Below are positions 35,778 to 44,039 of a DNA stretch of 64,000 nt, piece by piece. The notes under the pieces were generated by a model. The model searched no databases, was not told the DNA's origin, and was given only the letters and a program-made list of their open reading frames with translations. The stretch comes from GCA-002733465 sp039969155 (GTDB taxonomy: Bacteria; Pseudomonadota; Gammaproteobacteria; Enterobacterales; Kangiellaceae). Every line of letters starts with the position of its first letter. Within the stretch, counting starts at the first letter, position 1. The translations under genes were made by a program, and so were the position numbers. The stretch spans positions 25,621 to 89,620 of the forward strand of contig JBDVOJ010000010.1 of assembly GCA_039969155.1 (NCBI GenBank), read 5' to 3'.

Positions 35778-38700
35778 TTAGTAACGTAAGTGGACGCCAT
35801 CACACCCATCAATGTTTTTTAGTTGATATAGAAGCTCATCCGTCGGTTTCACCGACCACTCCCCCGACGCAACAAGTTCTGCGCTATATTTCGCTTGCTC
35901 GCAAGCTAGTCGAACAGGGCACAACCCGCCTTTAAACTGCTGTAGTGCTTCGGTTAACTCTTCAGCCAATGACGGTCCCATGTTGATGTTTATTTTCAAC
36001 TCCAAATACTTAACACGACTTTCTCTAACTTCTATCAGCGGCATCACTTCTACACCACTCATTTTTAACCCGCCAGAAAAATCGTCGTTTGATATATCTC
36101 CCTTGGCCACTATGACTTGGTCTTTACGAAGTATTTCCTTGCTGGCTTCATAGAGGTCACTGTAAATCATTACATCAACCCGACCACTTTGGTCATCGAG
36201 AGTAACAATAGCCCAACTCAATCCTTTCTTGGTTTTCATCACTCTAATGTTAATGATTAATCCAGCAACTAAAACGTATTCTCCTCGCCGAGTAGGTTGC
36301 AAAGAATTTAGCCTAAGACTGCCAAACTTCTTAATCTCCGGTAGATATCGATCGATCGGGTGTCCAGTAAGATATAGACCTAAGGTTTCTTTCTCACCCT
36401 CCAGCACTCTGCCTTCTGGCCAAGGTCTAACCATAGTGTATTCGATATTCTGTTCAGCATTCTTCTCTGACGGAGTACCAAACAAGTCATTTTGTCCAAG
36501 TGCCGAGTTGCGTTTAAACTGCTCGGCACTTTTGATCGCCTGCTCTAGCGACGCCATGATCACCGCACGGTTTGGACCTAGCGTATCTAAAGCTCCAGCC
36601 CTTATCAGTGCTTCTAATGTTCTTCTATTGGCTTTTTTAAGATCAACTCTATTACAAAAATCGAACAAATCTTGGAAAGGCCCTTCTGTTTGTCGCTGTT
36701 CTACGATGGATTGAATAGCGGCTTCACCGACACCTTTAATTGCTCCAATACCGTATATAATGGTTTTAGCACCATCAATTGTAAATTTGTATTGGCCTCG
36801 ATTAACATCCGGTGGAACAATTGATAACCCCATTTCTTTGGCATCATCAACATAGGTGACTACTTTTTCAGTATTGTCCATATCGGCGGACATAACAGCA
36901 GCCATAAAAGCGGCAGGGTAATGCGTTTTTAACCAAGCTGTTTGATAGGACACCAGTGCATACGCAGCGGAATGCGACTTGTTAAAACCATAACCTGCAA
37001 ACTTTTCCATCAAGTCAAAAATATGGCCGGCTAATTCACCATCTACATCTCGAGCCTCAGCCCCTTTCATAAAGATAAGACGCTGCTCTTCCATTACTTC
37101 GGCTTTTTTCTTACCCATTGCTCGACGTAACAGATCAGCCCCACCCAGCGAAAAGTTAGCTAACACTTGAGCAATTTGCATTACCTGTTCTTGATATAAA
37201 ATAATGCCATAGGTCGGAGTTAGAATAGGTTTTAGATCTTCATGCTGATAATCAGCATGTGGGTAAGCAACTTCTTGTCTACCATGTTTACGATTGATGA
37301 AATCGTCTACCATTCCGGAGCCTAGTGGACCCGGTCGAAACAACGCTACCAGTGCAATAATATCTTCAAAGTTACTGGGTAACAGTTTCTTAATCAGCTC
37401 TTTCATACCGCGAGATTCCAGCTGAAATACCGCTGTCGTTTTGGCCGCTTTAAGCAGATCGAAAACGGCTTGATCTTCTAAGTCAATTTTTTCAATATCA
37501 ACTTTTTCTTGCTCGGGTAAAAGGTTGTTATTAATAGTATCAATCGCCCAGTCAATAATGGTGAGCGTTCTTAATCCTAAGAAATCAAATTTTACCAGCC
37601 CTGCTGTTTCTACATCATCCTTGTCAAACTGAGTTACCAACCCGCCGCCAGCTTCATCACAATATAGCGCTGAAAATTCTGTTAGGTCTCCAGGAGATAT
37701 CACCACTCCACCAGCGTGCTTTCCTGCGTTTCTAGTGATCCCTTCTAATTTTCTCGCCATGTCCCATAAAGCTTGAAACTCTTCCTCCAACTCATATCGC
37801 TCTCTAATTTCTGGCTCTTGTTCCCATGCTTTTGAAAGCGACATACCAATTTCGAATGGTATTAACTTAGAAATTTTGTCAACAAATCCATAAGGTTGAC
37901 TCAACACCCTTCCAACATCCTTAATAACCGCTTTTGCAGCCAATCGACCAAAAGTAATGATTTGCGAAACGCTTTCTCGACCGTATTTTTCCGCGACATA
38001 GTCGATAACCCGATCTCGGCCATCCATGCAAAAGTCGATATCAAAGTCGGGCATGGAAACCCGTTCAGGGTTTAAGAATCGTTCAAAAAGCAATTCATAC
38101 TTAAGTGGGTCAAGATCGGTAATTTCTAGCGCATAGGCAACTAGTGATCCAGCTCCGGAACCTCTTCCTGGACCTACAGGTACACCATTGTCTTTACTCC
38201 ATATAATAAAGTCTGCGACGATCAGGAAGTAACCTGGAAACCCCATTTCATTAATCACATCGAGCTCTATTTTTAATCGTTCATCATAAGGCTTTCGAAT
38301 TTCTTCAAAGTCACTACTCTCTCGATCAAAAAGTTTAGTTAACCGTTTTTCTAATCCCTCTTCACTTAACTGACAAAAGTATTGTTCGATGGTTAACCCA
38401 TCAGGAATAGGATAATTTGGCAAAAAGTATTCACCAAGATGCAAACTCAAATTACAACGCTTAGCAATCTCAACGGTGTTTTCAAGTGCTTCGGGGATAT
38501 CGGAAAACAGTGCCTGCATTTCTTCCGGTGATTTCAAGTATTGTTGATTGGAATAGGTTTTAGGACGTCGAGGGTCATCAAGCACCCTTCCTTGATTAAT
38601 GCACACTCTTATTTCATGAGCATCGAAGTCTTGTTGTTCTAAGAAGCAAACATCATTGGTCGCAACCACTGGCGTGCCAGAAGCTTGTGCAAATGCAGCT

Positions 38701-39332
38701 ACACTATGAATATAGTCGCCTTCACCAACTCGACTAGTTCTTTGTAACTCAATGTAGTAACGAGAAGGGAAATACAGATGCCAAAATCCCAAACACTCAG
38801 CCGCCAATTCATGATTTCCTGCGAGTAAGGCTTTTCCTACATCGCCATCTTTCCCTCCCGATAGAATGATTAAACCTTCATTTAAGTCTTTGAACCAAGA
38901 CTTATCGACGGTCGGCACTCCTCGCTTTTGATTTTCTTGATAGGCGCGCGATATTAAAATTTTTGCGTTTAAATAGCCCTTATCATTCATACATAAAACG
39001 GCAATTCGAAAACTCTCGGAATCATTCGCTTCATCATTCACCATTAGATCAACGCCAACAATCGGTTTAATACCAAGTGCTCGGCTTTTTTTGTAGAATT
39101 TGATCAATCCACAAAAATTAACATGGTCGGTCAAAGCGACTGCGGGCATATCCAATTCTGCTATTTTTTTAAGCGTCGGATTAATTCGGCAGATCCCATC
39201 AACCATCGAATATTCTGAATGAAGCCGAAGGTGGACGAAACTTTGTTTTGGCATTATTTCGACCGTTGGCTCTGATACCTTCTCAGGCGCTGAAAGGTTG
39301 GTACTATTGATTGTTGATTGCTCGTTAGTCAC
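35778..39332 (-). CDS. dnaE: DNA polymerase III alpha subunit
   Basis: An 1184-residue replicative polymerase subunit. PHP domain near the N-terminus (FVHLRLHSEYSMVDG), polymerase palm with the catalytic aspartates in PDFDIDFCMDGRD, helix-hairpin-helix region (about 860-920), and an OB fold (about 1010-1090, VAGLIINIRVMKTKKG). E. coli DnaE is 1160 residues. The GTG at 39332 lies two bases past the rnhB stop, suggesting coupling, but has no clear ribosome binding site; the ATG at codon 27 (39254) aligns with the E. coli start and may be the true one. It ends the long lpx run; accA, the usual next gene, is absent. Confidence 0.96.
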   Translation of the reverse strand: MTNEQSTINSTNLSAPEKVSEPTVEIMPKQSFVHLRLHSEYSMVDGICRINPTLKKIAELDMPAVALTDHVNFCGLIKFYKKSRALGIKPIVGVDLMVNDEANDSESFRIAVLCMNDKGYLNAKILISRAYQENQKRGVPTVDKSWFKDLNEGLIILSGGKDGDVGKALLAGNHELAAECLGFWHLYFPSRYYIELQRTSRVGEGDYIHSVAAFAQASGTPVVATNDVCFLEQQDFDAHEIRVCINQGRVLDDPRRPKTYSNQQYLKSPEEMQALFSDIPEALENTVEIAKRCNLSLHLGEYFLPNYPIPDGLTIEQYFCQLSEEGLEKRLTKLFDRESSDFEEIRKPYDERLKIELDVINEMGFPGYFLIVADFIIWSKDNGVPVGPGRGSGAGSLVAYALEITDLDPLKYELLFERFLNPERVSMPDFDIDFCMDGRDRVIDYVAEKYGRESVSQIITFGRLAAKAVIKDVGRVLSQPYGFVDKISKLIPFEIGMSLSKAWEQEPEIRERYELEEEFQALWDMARKLEGITRNAGKHAGGVVISPGDLTEFSALYCDEAGGGLVTQFDKDDVETAGLVKFDFLGLRTLTIIDWAIDTINNNLLPEQEKVDIEKIDLEDQAVFDLLKAAKTTAVFQLESRGMKELIKKLLPSNFEDIIALVALFRPGPLGSGMVDDFINRKHGRQEVAYPHADYQHEDLKPILTPTYGIILYQEQVMQIAQVLANFSLGGADLLRRAMGKKKAEVMEEQRLIFMKGAEARDVDGELAGHIFDLMEKFAGYGFNKSHSAAYALVSYQTAWLKTHYPAAFMAAVMSADMDNTEKVVTYVDDAKEMGLSIVPPDVNRGQYKFTIDGAKTIIYGIGAIKGVGEAAIQSIVEQRQTEGPFQDLFDFCNRVDLKKANRRTLEALIRAGALDTLGPNRAVIMASLEQAIKSAEQFKRNSALGQNDLFGTPSEKNAEQNIEYTMVRPWPEGRVLEGEKETLGLYLTGHPIDRYLPEIKKFGSLRLNSLQPTRRGEYVLVAGLIINIRVMKTKKGLSWAIVTLDDQSGRVDVMIYSDLYEASKEILRKDQVIVAKGDISNDDFSGGLKMSGVEVMPLIEVRESRVKYLELKININMGPSLAEELTEALQQFKGGLCPVRLACEQAKYSAELVASGEWSVKPTDELLYQLKNIDGCDGVHLRY

Positions 39333-39334
39333 TA

Positions 39335-39925
39335 TTAATTCTGTTTTATTGTTGATTGTTCAAGAATACGCCTAACCGGTGCAAAACTTCGTCGATGAAT
39401 TTCTGTAACGCCTATCGATTGAATTGCTTCTAGATGTGCTTTGGTAGGATAGCCCTTATGTTTTGCGAGGCCATAACCAGGATAAATGGAGTCAAATTTA
39501 ATCATCTCATTATCTCTCTCAACCTTAGCAATGATTGAAGCCGCACTAATTGCGGGTTCCTTCAAATCTCCTTTAACTATCGCTTCGCTAGTACAATTAA
39601 GTTGCGGACAACGATTACCATCAATTAAACAATGCTCTGGCTTAATCGAAAGCCCTTCAACGGCTCTTTGCATAGCTAACAAACTGGCTTGTAGAATATT
39701 GATCTGATCAATTTCTTCGACCTCAGCCCTACCAATAGACCAAACCAGTGCTCTATTTTTTATCACCTGAGCGAGTTCATTGCGTCTCTTTTCAGTAAGT
39801 TTTTTCGAATCAGTTAATCCATCAATCGGCTGCTTAGGGTCTAAAATAACAGCTGCGGCAATAACCGCTCCAGCTAGTGGTCCTCTGCCGACTTCGTCAA
39901 CTCCTGCGGTGTAAAGACTTCTCAT
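39335..39925 (-). CDS. rnhB: Ribonuclease HII
   Basis: A 196-residue enzyme that cuts RNA in RNA-DNA hybrids and starts removal of misincorporated ribonucleotides. The start GVDEVGRGPLAG carries the catalytic Asp and Glu; TDSKKLT and a later HKGYPT segment are also conserved. Length matches E. coli (198). It lies between lpxB and dnaE in the standard order. Confidence 0.95.
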   Translation of the reverse strand: MRSLYTAGVDEVGRGPLAGAVIAAAVILDPKQPIDGLTDSKKLTEKRRNELAQVIKNRALVWSIGRAEVEEIDQINILQASLLAMQRAVEGLSIKPEHCLIDGNRCPQLNCTSEAIVKGDLKEPAISAASIIAKVERDNEMIKFDSIYPGYGLAKHKGYPTKAHLEAIQSIGVTEIHRRSFAPVRRILEQSTIKQN

Positions 39926-39945
39926 TTTTATTCAGTCACACTCGT

Positions 39946-41148
39946 TTAATTCTTTGGTTGTTCGGTGAGCAGTGAGGTTATCGCGTCTGCCGCAATTTCA
40001 CTACCACTAAGTTTCAAGCTCTTATGCAAGGCTAAATAATCGCTCTCAAGTGCCTCACTGTTAACACCATTGAGTAAACTCGTCATTTCACGAACGATAT
40101 TATCGACTTTACAGTCCTCTTGCATCAGCTCTTTAACCAATGGTTTTCCTGCTAGTAAATTTGGTAAAGAAAAATTCTTAATCTTAAGAAACTTGCTATA
40201 AACCCAAAAACTAAATGCAGAGACTTTATAACAAACTAACATTGGCTTTTTAAGCAGCATCGCTTCTAGAGTGGCGGTTCCAGAAGCCAATAAAACGACA
40301 TCGCTCGCAAGCATTAACTCTCTCGATTGACCTAGATATGTTTTCACTTGAATATTGGGATGTTTTTCAATTAAGAAATTATCAATCTGTGCTTTTCGCT
40401 TGTCATTTGCACAAGGAATGACAATTTGTAGCTGCCGATTTTCCGATAGTCTTTCTGCTGATTCGATAAAAGGTTCCAATAAGAACTTTAGTTCAGAACT
40501 TCTGCTGCCCGGCAATATCGCAACAATTTTATCGACAACTTTAAAACCAAACTTCGTACGAGATTTGTTTACATCGGGTTGAAAAGGAATTTCATCGGCA
40601 AGAGGGTGACCTACAGCTACAGCTGGAAGTTTGTGCCTCTTGTAAATTTCTAATTCAAACGGAAACAAACAGATCATTAATGAAACACTTTTGACAATTT
40701 TATGGATTCGATTTTCTCGCCATGCCCATACAGAAGGACTGACGTAATGAACCGTCTTAATACCTTGTCGCTTCAAAACGAATTCTAGCTGGGTGTTAAA
40801 AACAGGTGCGTCAATACCAATAAAACAGTCTGCTTTCTCATGCACAATTTGTTTCGCTAGTCGTCTTCGAACACCCAGTAATTCAACTAATCGTTTGAGA
40901 ATGGGGATCACGCCCATGACAGACAGTCGTTCCATCGGATAGACGACTTCTAACCCTTGCTGCTCCATCAAAGGACCACCAATTCCCCTGAAAATTGGAT
41001 CATTGAAGCGAAGCTTAAGTGCTTGCATTAATCGCTCTCCCAAGATATCTCCGGAAGCTTCGCCAGCAACAATGTAAAAGGTTATCGGTGAAGAATTAGA
41101 AATGGGTGACTCTCCTTTTACTGCACATTCGGTCTTAGTCGGGTTCAC
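39946..41148 (-). CDS. lpxB: Lipid-A-disaccharide synthase
   Basis: A 400-residue inner-membrane-associated GT19 glycosyltransferase that joins UDP-2,3-diacylglucosamine and lipid X into the lipid A disaccharide. Motifs: IVAGEASGDILG (about 28-39), ILPGSRSSELK, and the nucleotide-binding LLASGTATLEAMLLKKPMLVCYK. It begins with GTG and an N-terminal extension of about 20 residues relative to E. coli LpxB (382); no better start was found. It follows lpxA. Confidence 0.94.
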   Translation of the reverse strand: MNPTKTECAVKGESPISNSSPITFYIVAGEASGDILGERLMQALKLRFNDPIFRGIGGPLMEQQGLEVVYPMERLSVMGVIPILKRLVELLGVRRRLAKQIVHEKADCFIGIDAPVFNTQLEFVLKRQGIKTVHYVSPSVWAWRENRIHKIVKSVSLMICLFPFELEIYKRHKLPAVAVGHPLADEIPFQPDVNKSRTKFGFKVVDKIVAILPGSRSSELKFLLEPFIESAERLSENRQLQIVIPCANDKRKAQIDNFLIEKHPNIQVKTYLGQSRELMLASDVVLLASGTATLEAMLLKKPMLVCYKVSAFSFWVYSKFLKIKNFSLPNLLAGKPLVKELMQEDCKVDNIVREMTSLLNGVNSEALESDYLALHKSLKLSGSEIAADAITSLLTEQPKN

Positions 41149-41199
41149 GTTGTATTCTTATAGTTGTTTATTGAAGAGTGTGAAGTTTTTTTGGAATAC

Positions 41200-41982
41200 T
41201 TAACGCGAAATTCCTCGCTCAGATGCTTGAATAAAATCGACCAGAGTTTTAAGAACATCAGAACTATCAGTCAATTCAGAAATGGCATCAAGAGCTTCTT
41301 CAATACGTAGTCCTTGTCTGAATATAATTTTGTAGGCTTTCCTTAATAAGGATATTTGCTCTTTAGTAAAACCACGTCGTTTGATCCCCTCTACATTAAT
41401 AGAACGAGGTGAACCTTCAGCAAATAAAGTATAAGGCAATATATCTTGTGTCACATGGCTTCGAATACCCAAAAAGGCGTGTGCACCGATACGACAAAAC
41501 TGATGAACCCCCGAGAATCCTCCTAGAATAGCCCAGTCATCAATAACTACATGTCCAGCGATATTCGAACTATTTGCAATGATGATGTTACTACCGATAT
41601 GGCAATCGTGAGCAATATGTGTATAGGCCATCAATAAGTTATCGTTACCGATGCTGGTAACTTGTCGATCTTGAGTTGTACCACGATGAATGGTGCATGA
41701 CTCTCGAATAATATTATTGTCGCCTATGATAGTTTGGGTAGGCTCTCCTTTATATTTTTTATCTTGGTTAGCCTCTCCAATCGATGAAAATTGGTAAAAG
41801 TGGTTATTTTTACCAATTGTAGTATGCCCATTAATAACAACATGAGGGCCAACCACAGTACCTTCGTCAATGCTTACGTGCTGCTCAACAACTGAAAATG
41901 GACCGATTTCAACCCCTTCAGCTATTTGAGCTTCAGGATGGATCACCGCTGTTGGATGGATTGCTTGATTAGACTCACTCAT
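41200..41982 (-). CDS. lpxA: UDP-N-acetylglucosamine acyltransferase
   Basis: A 260-residue left-handed beta-helix enzyme that performs the first step of lipid A synthesis. Hexapeptide repeats fill residues 10-190; the catalytic His125 lies in HIAHDC. The ATG at 41982 was chosen because it is two bases past the fabZ stop with AGGA upstream, and it gives the E. coli length (262); an in-frame start 14 codons earlier overlaps fabZ. Confidence 0.96.
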   Translation of the reverse strand: MSESNQAIHPTAVIHPEAQIAEGVEIGPFSVVEQHVSIDEGTVVGPHVVINGHTTIGKNNHFYQFSSIGEANQDKKYKGEPTQTIIGDNNIIRESCTIHRGTTQDRQVTSIGNDNLLMAYTHIAHDCHIGSNIIIANSSNIAGHVVIDDWAILGGFSGVHQFCRIGAHAFLGIRSHVTQDILPYTLFAEGSPRSINVEGIKRRGFTKEQISLLRKAYKIIFRQGLRIEEALDAISELTDSSDVLKTLVDFIQASERGISR

Positions 41983-41984
41983 GA

Positions 41985-42458
41985 TTAGATATCCTGTTTC
42001 GAGCACATCAATTCGGCTGCGCAAACCACTTTGCCATCAACTATAGCCTCAGCTTCAAACTTCCACATCGCGCGTTTTCTTTTTAGCAATTTAACATTCA
42101 ACTCAACTTGATCACCTGGCTCTACTGGTTTTTTAAAACGGGCCTTATCAATACCAACAAAATAGTAGAGAGAAGTTTCGTTTGGTAATTCACTCAATGT
42201 TTTGAAAGCTAAGATACCCGTCGCTTGCGCTAACGCTTCAAGAATAAGCACCCCAGGCATCACTGGGCGATGAGGAAAATGACCGGTAAAACAGGGTTCA
42301 TTGATAGTAATATTTTTGATTGCGTTAAGGTAATCCCCTGCAGAATAGTCAACGACCTTATCCACGAGTAAAAAAGGATATCGATGAGGTAGATGTTTCA
42401 TAACCTCATGAATATCAAGACTACTTAACTCTCGTTTTTCAGTTGTCACAGAACTCAC
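41985..42458 (-). CDS. fabZ: 3-hydroxyacyl-[ACP] dehydratase FabZ
   Basis: A 157-residue hot-dog-fold dehydratase of type II fatty-acid synthesis. The catalytic His63 is in FPHRPVMPGV and Glu74 follows in LILEALAQ. The GTG start overlaps the lpxD stop (GTGA). A second GTG three codons later has AAGG at better spacing and may be used. Being between lpxD and lpxA couples fatty-acid flux to lipid A synthesis. Confidence 0.96.
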   Translation of the reverse strand: MSSVTTEKRELSSLDIHEVMKHLPHRYPFLLVDKVVDYSAGDYLNAIKNITINEPCFTGHFPHRPVMPGVLILEALAQATGILAFKTLSELPNETSLYYFVGIDKARFKKPVEPGDQVELNVKLLKRKRAMWKFEAEAIVDGKVVCAAELMCSKQDI

Positions 42459-43492
42459 CCTTTGGTTAAATCTTTTAATTGCTGTTCCAAAGATCTTATT
42501 TTCTTTGCCATTTCATCCAACTGCTTAAATCGAGCAACATTCTTACGCCAAAGCCTATTCTCTTGCGCTCCGGTCCCAGATGAATAAATACCTGGTTTTG
42601 TATTCGATTTATTAACCATTGTGCCTGCAGTCAAATGAGTTCCAGCAGCAATATTCAAATGCCCAATAATTGAAGAGCGTCCACTAAAAGTGCAACCTTT
42701 ACCGATTACCGTACTTCCGGCAACCCCTGTAAAAGCCGCCATCGCAGTGTTTTCTCCTAATTCAACATTATGAGCGATATGGCAGAGGTTATCTATCTTG
42801 ACGCCATTCGCTATCACGGTGTCATCAAGTGCGCCACGATCAATGGTGGTATTGGCACCAATTTCGACATTATCTCCGATTCGCACGCCACCGCTTTGAA
42901 CTATCTTAACCCAATCTCCCGAGTTATTCGCATAACCGAAGCCGTCACTTCCAACAACAGTCCCAGAATGAATGATGCAGTTTTTACCGATAGCAACATT
43001 ATGATAAATACTTACATTAGGGTATATTTTTGTTCCTTCAGCAACAAAAGTGTTATCTGCTAAAGTGGTGTTAGCACCTATGGAAACATTAGACTCTATC
43101 TTACAATTTTTGCCAACGTATACACCTGCCGCAAGGGTCACACCGTCGGCAATTTGGGCAGTTGGATCGACTGATGCTTGTGCAGATATTGAGTCAGCAA
43201 GACGCGGAGATACATCAAGCGCCTGCGAAATCAGCGCAAAGGCCAAATAAGGATCTTTACAATAAATAACCGGAAATTTGTATGATTTTTTACTTTGAGC
43301 AGACAGCAAAACACAACCCGATTGGGTTGTGTCTAATTGCTGCTTAAACTTTGGGTTGCTTAAGAACGAAATCTGGTGATCTAATGCTCTATCTAAGGGA
43401 GCAACACTTGTAATGCCTTTATTGCCATCCCCCTCTAACTCACCATCAACGATTTTCGCAATTTCGCTAACCGTCAATAACTTTTCGGCCAA
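42455..43492 (-). CDS. lpxD: UDP-3-O-acyl-glucosamine N-acyltransferase
   Basis: A 345-residue enzyme of the third lipid A step. An N-terminal uridine-binding domain (1-100) precedes a left-handed beta-helix of hexapeptide repeats (105-310), with the catalytic histidine in NLCHIAHNVELG, and a C-terminal coiled coil. The start is TTG, three bases past the skp stop, with AGG 7 bases upstream. Length matches E. coli (341). Confidence 0.96.
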   Translation of the reverse strand: MAEKLLTVSEIAKIVDGELEGDGNKGITSVAPLDRALDHQISFLSNPKFKQQLDTTQSGCVLLSAQSKKSYKFPVIYCKDPYLAFALISQALDVSPRLADSISAQASVDPTAQIADGVTLAAGVYVGKNCKIESNVSIGANTTLADNTFVAEGTKIYPNVSIYHNVAIGKNCIIHSGTVVGSDGFGYANNSGDWVKIVQSGGVRIGDNVEIGANTTIDRGALDDTVIANGVKIDNLCHIAHNVELGENTAMAAFTGVAGSTVIGKGCTFSGRSSIIGHLNIAAGTHLTAGTMVNKSNTKPGIYSSGTGAQENRLWRKNVARFKQLDEMAKKIRSLEQQLKDLTKG

Positions 43493-43495
43493 TGT

Positions 43496-44005
43496 TTAAC
43501 CTGCTGGATTACTTAAAATAGTAATGAGCTTGTTTGAAATATCAAATGAGTTCTTATGAAAGCTAACAGCTTCAACTCTGATAATTAAATCATAGTTTTC
43601 AGCTTTCGCAAGTTTGTCGATTGTTTGTTGGATTTTCACGACCACTTTCTTTAGCTCGTCATTTCTAGCGCGCTCAATATCTTCTCTTAGGTTATTTTCT
43701 TTAAGTTTCAAGTCATTGCTTAATTTTTGCAATTCTCTTTGCTTTTCAATTCGCTGAGCTTCCGTTAGCGTCATAGCATCTCTAGAAAACGCTTCTTGCT
43801 GTTTGAGGCCATCTTCACGTAATGCTTTGGCTTCATCCATTCGATCTTTGAATTGAGTCTGAAGTTTAGAAGATATCAAGTTAACCTGAGGTACCTTGCT
43901 TAACACTAAGTTTTGATCGTAAACGCCAATTTTTAAATCAGCAGCAAAGGCACTTGTTATACTTGATAGAATAATCGCTGCCGTTAGTAATATTTTCTTA
44001 AACAT
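43496..44005 (-). CDS. skp: Periplasmic chaperone Skp/OmpH
   Basis: A 169-residue periplasmic chaperone with a signal peptide (MFKKILLTAAIILSSITSAFA) and a long charged coiled coil (about 40-120), the tentacle arms of the Skp trimer. It carries unfolded outer-membrane proteins to the Bam complex. The ATG at 44005 has AAGGG 7 bases upstream and gives a normal signal peptide; a GTG 7 codons earlier was rejected. It follows bamA. Confidence 0.93.
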   Translation of the reverse strand: MFKKILLTAAIILSSITSAFAADLKIGVYDQNLVLSKVPQVNLISSKLQTQFKDRMDEAKALREDGLKQQEAFSRDAMTLTEAQRIEKQRELQKLSNDLKLKENNLREDIERARNDELKKVVVKIQQTIDKLAKAENYDLIIRVEAVSFHKNSFDISNKLITILSNPAG

Positions 44006-44039
44006 CTTTTTACCCTTATTGATCACTTTTAAATTGTAA

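Noticed and set aside
41983..42024. Longer lpxA start overlapping fabZ
   Set aside because: The downstream ATG has a ribosome binding site and gives the standard LpxA N-terminus and length.
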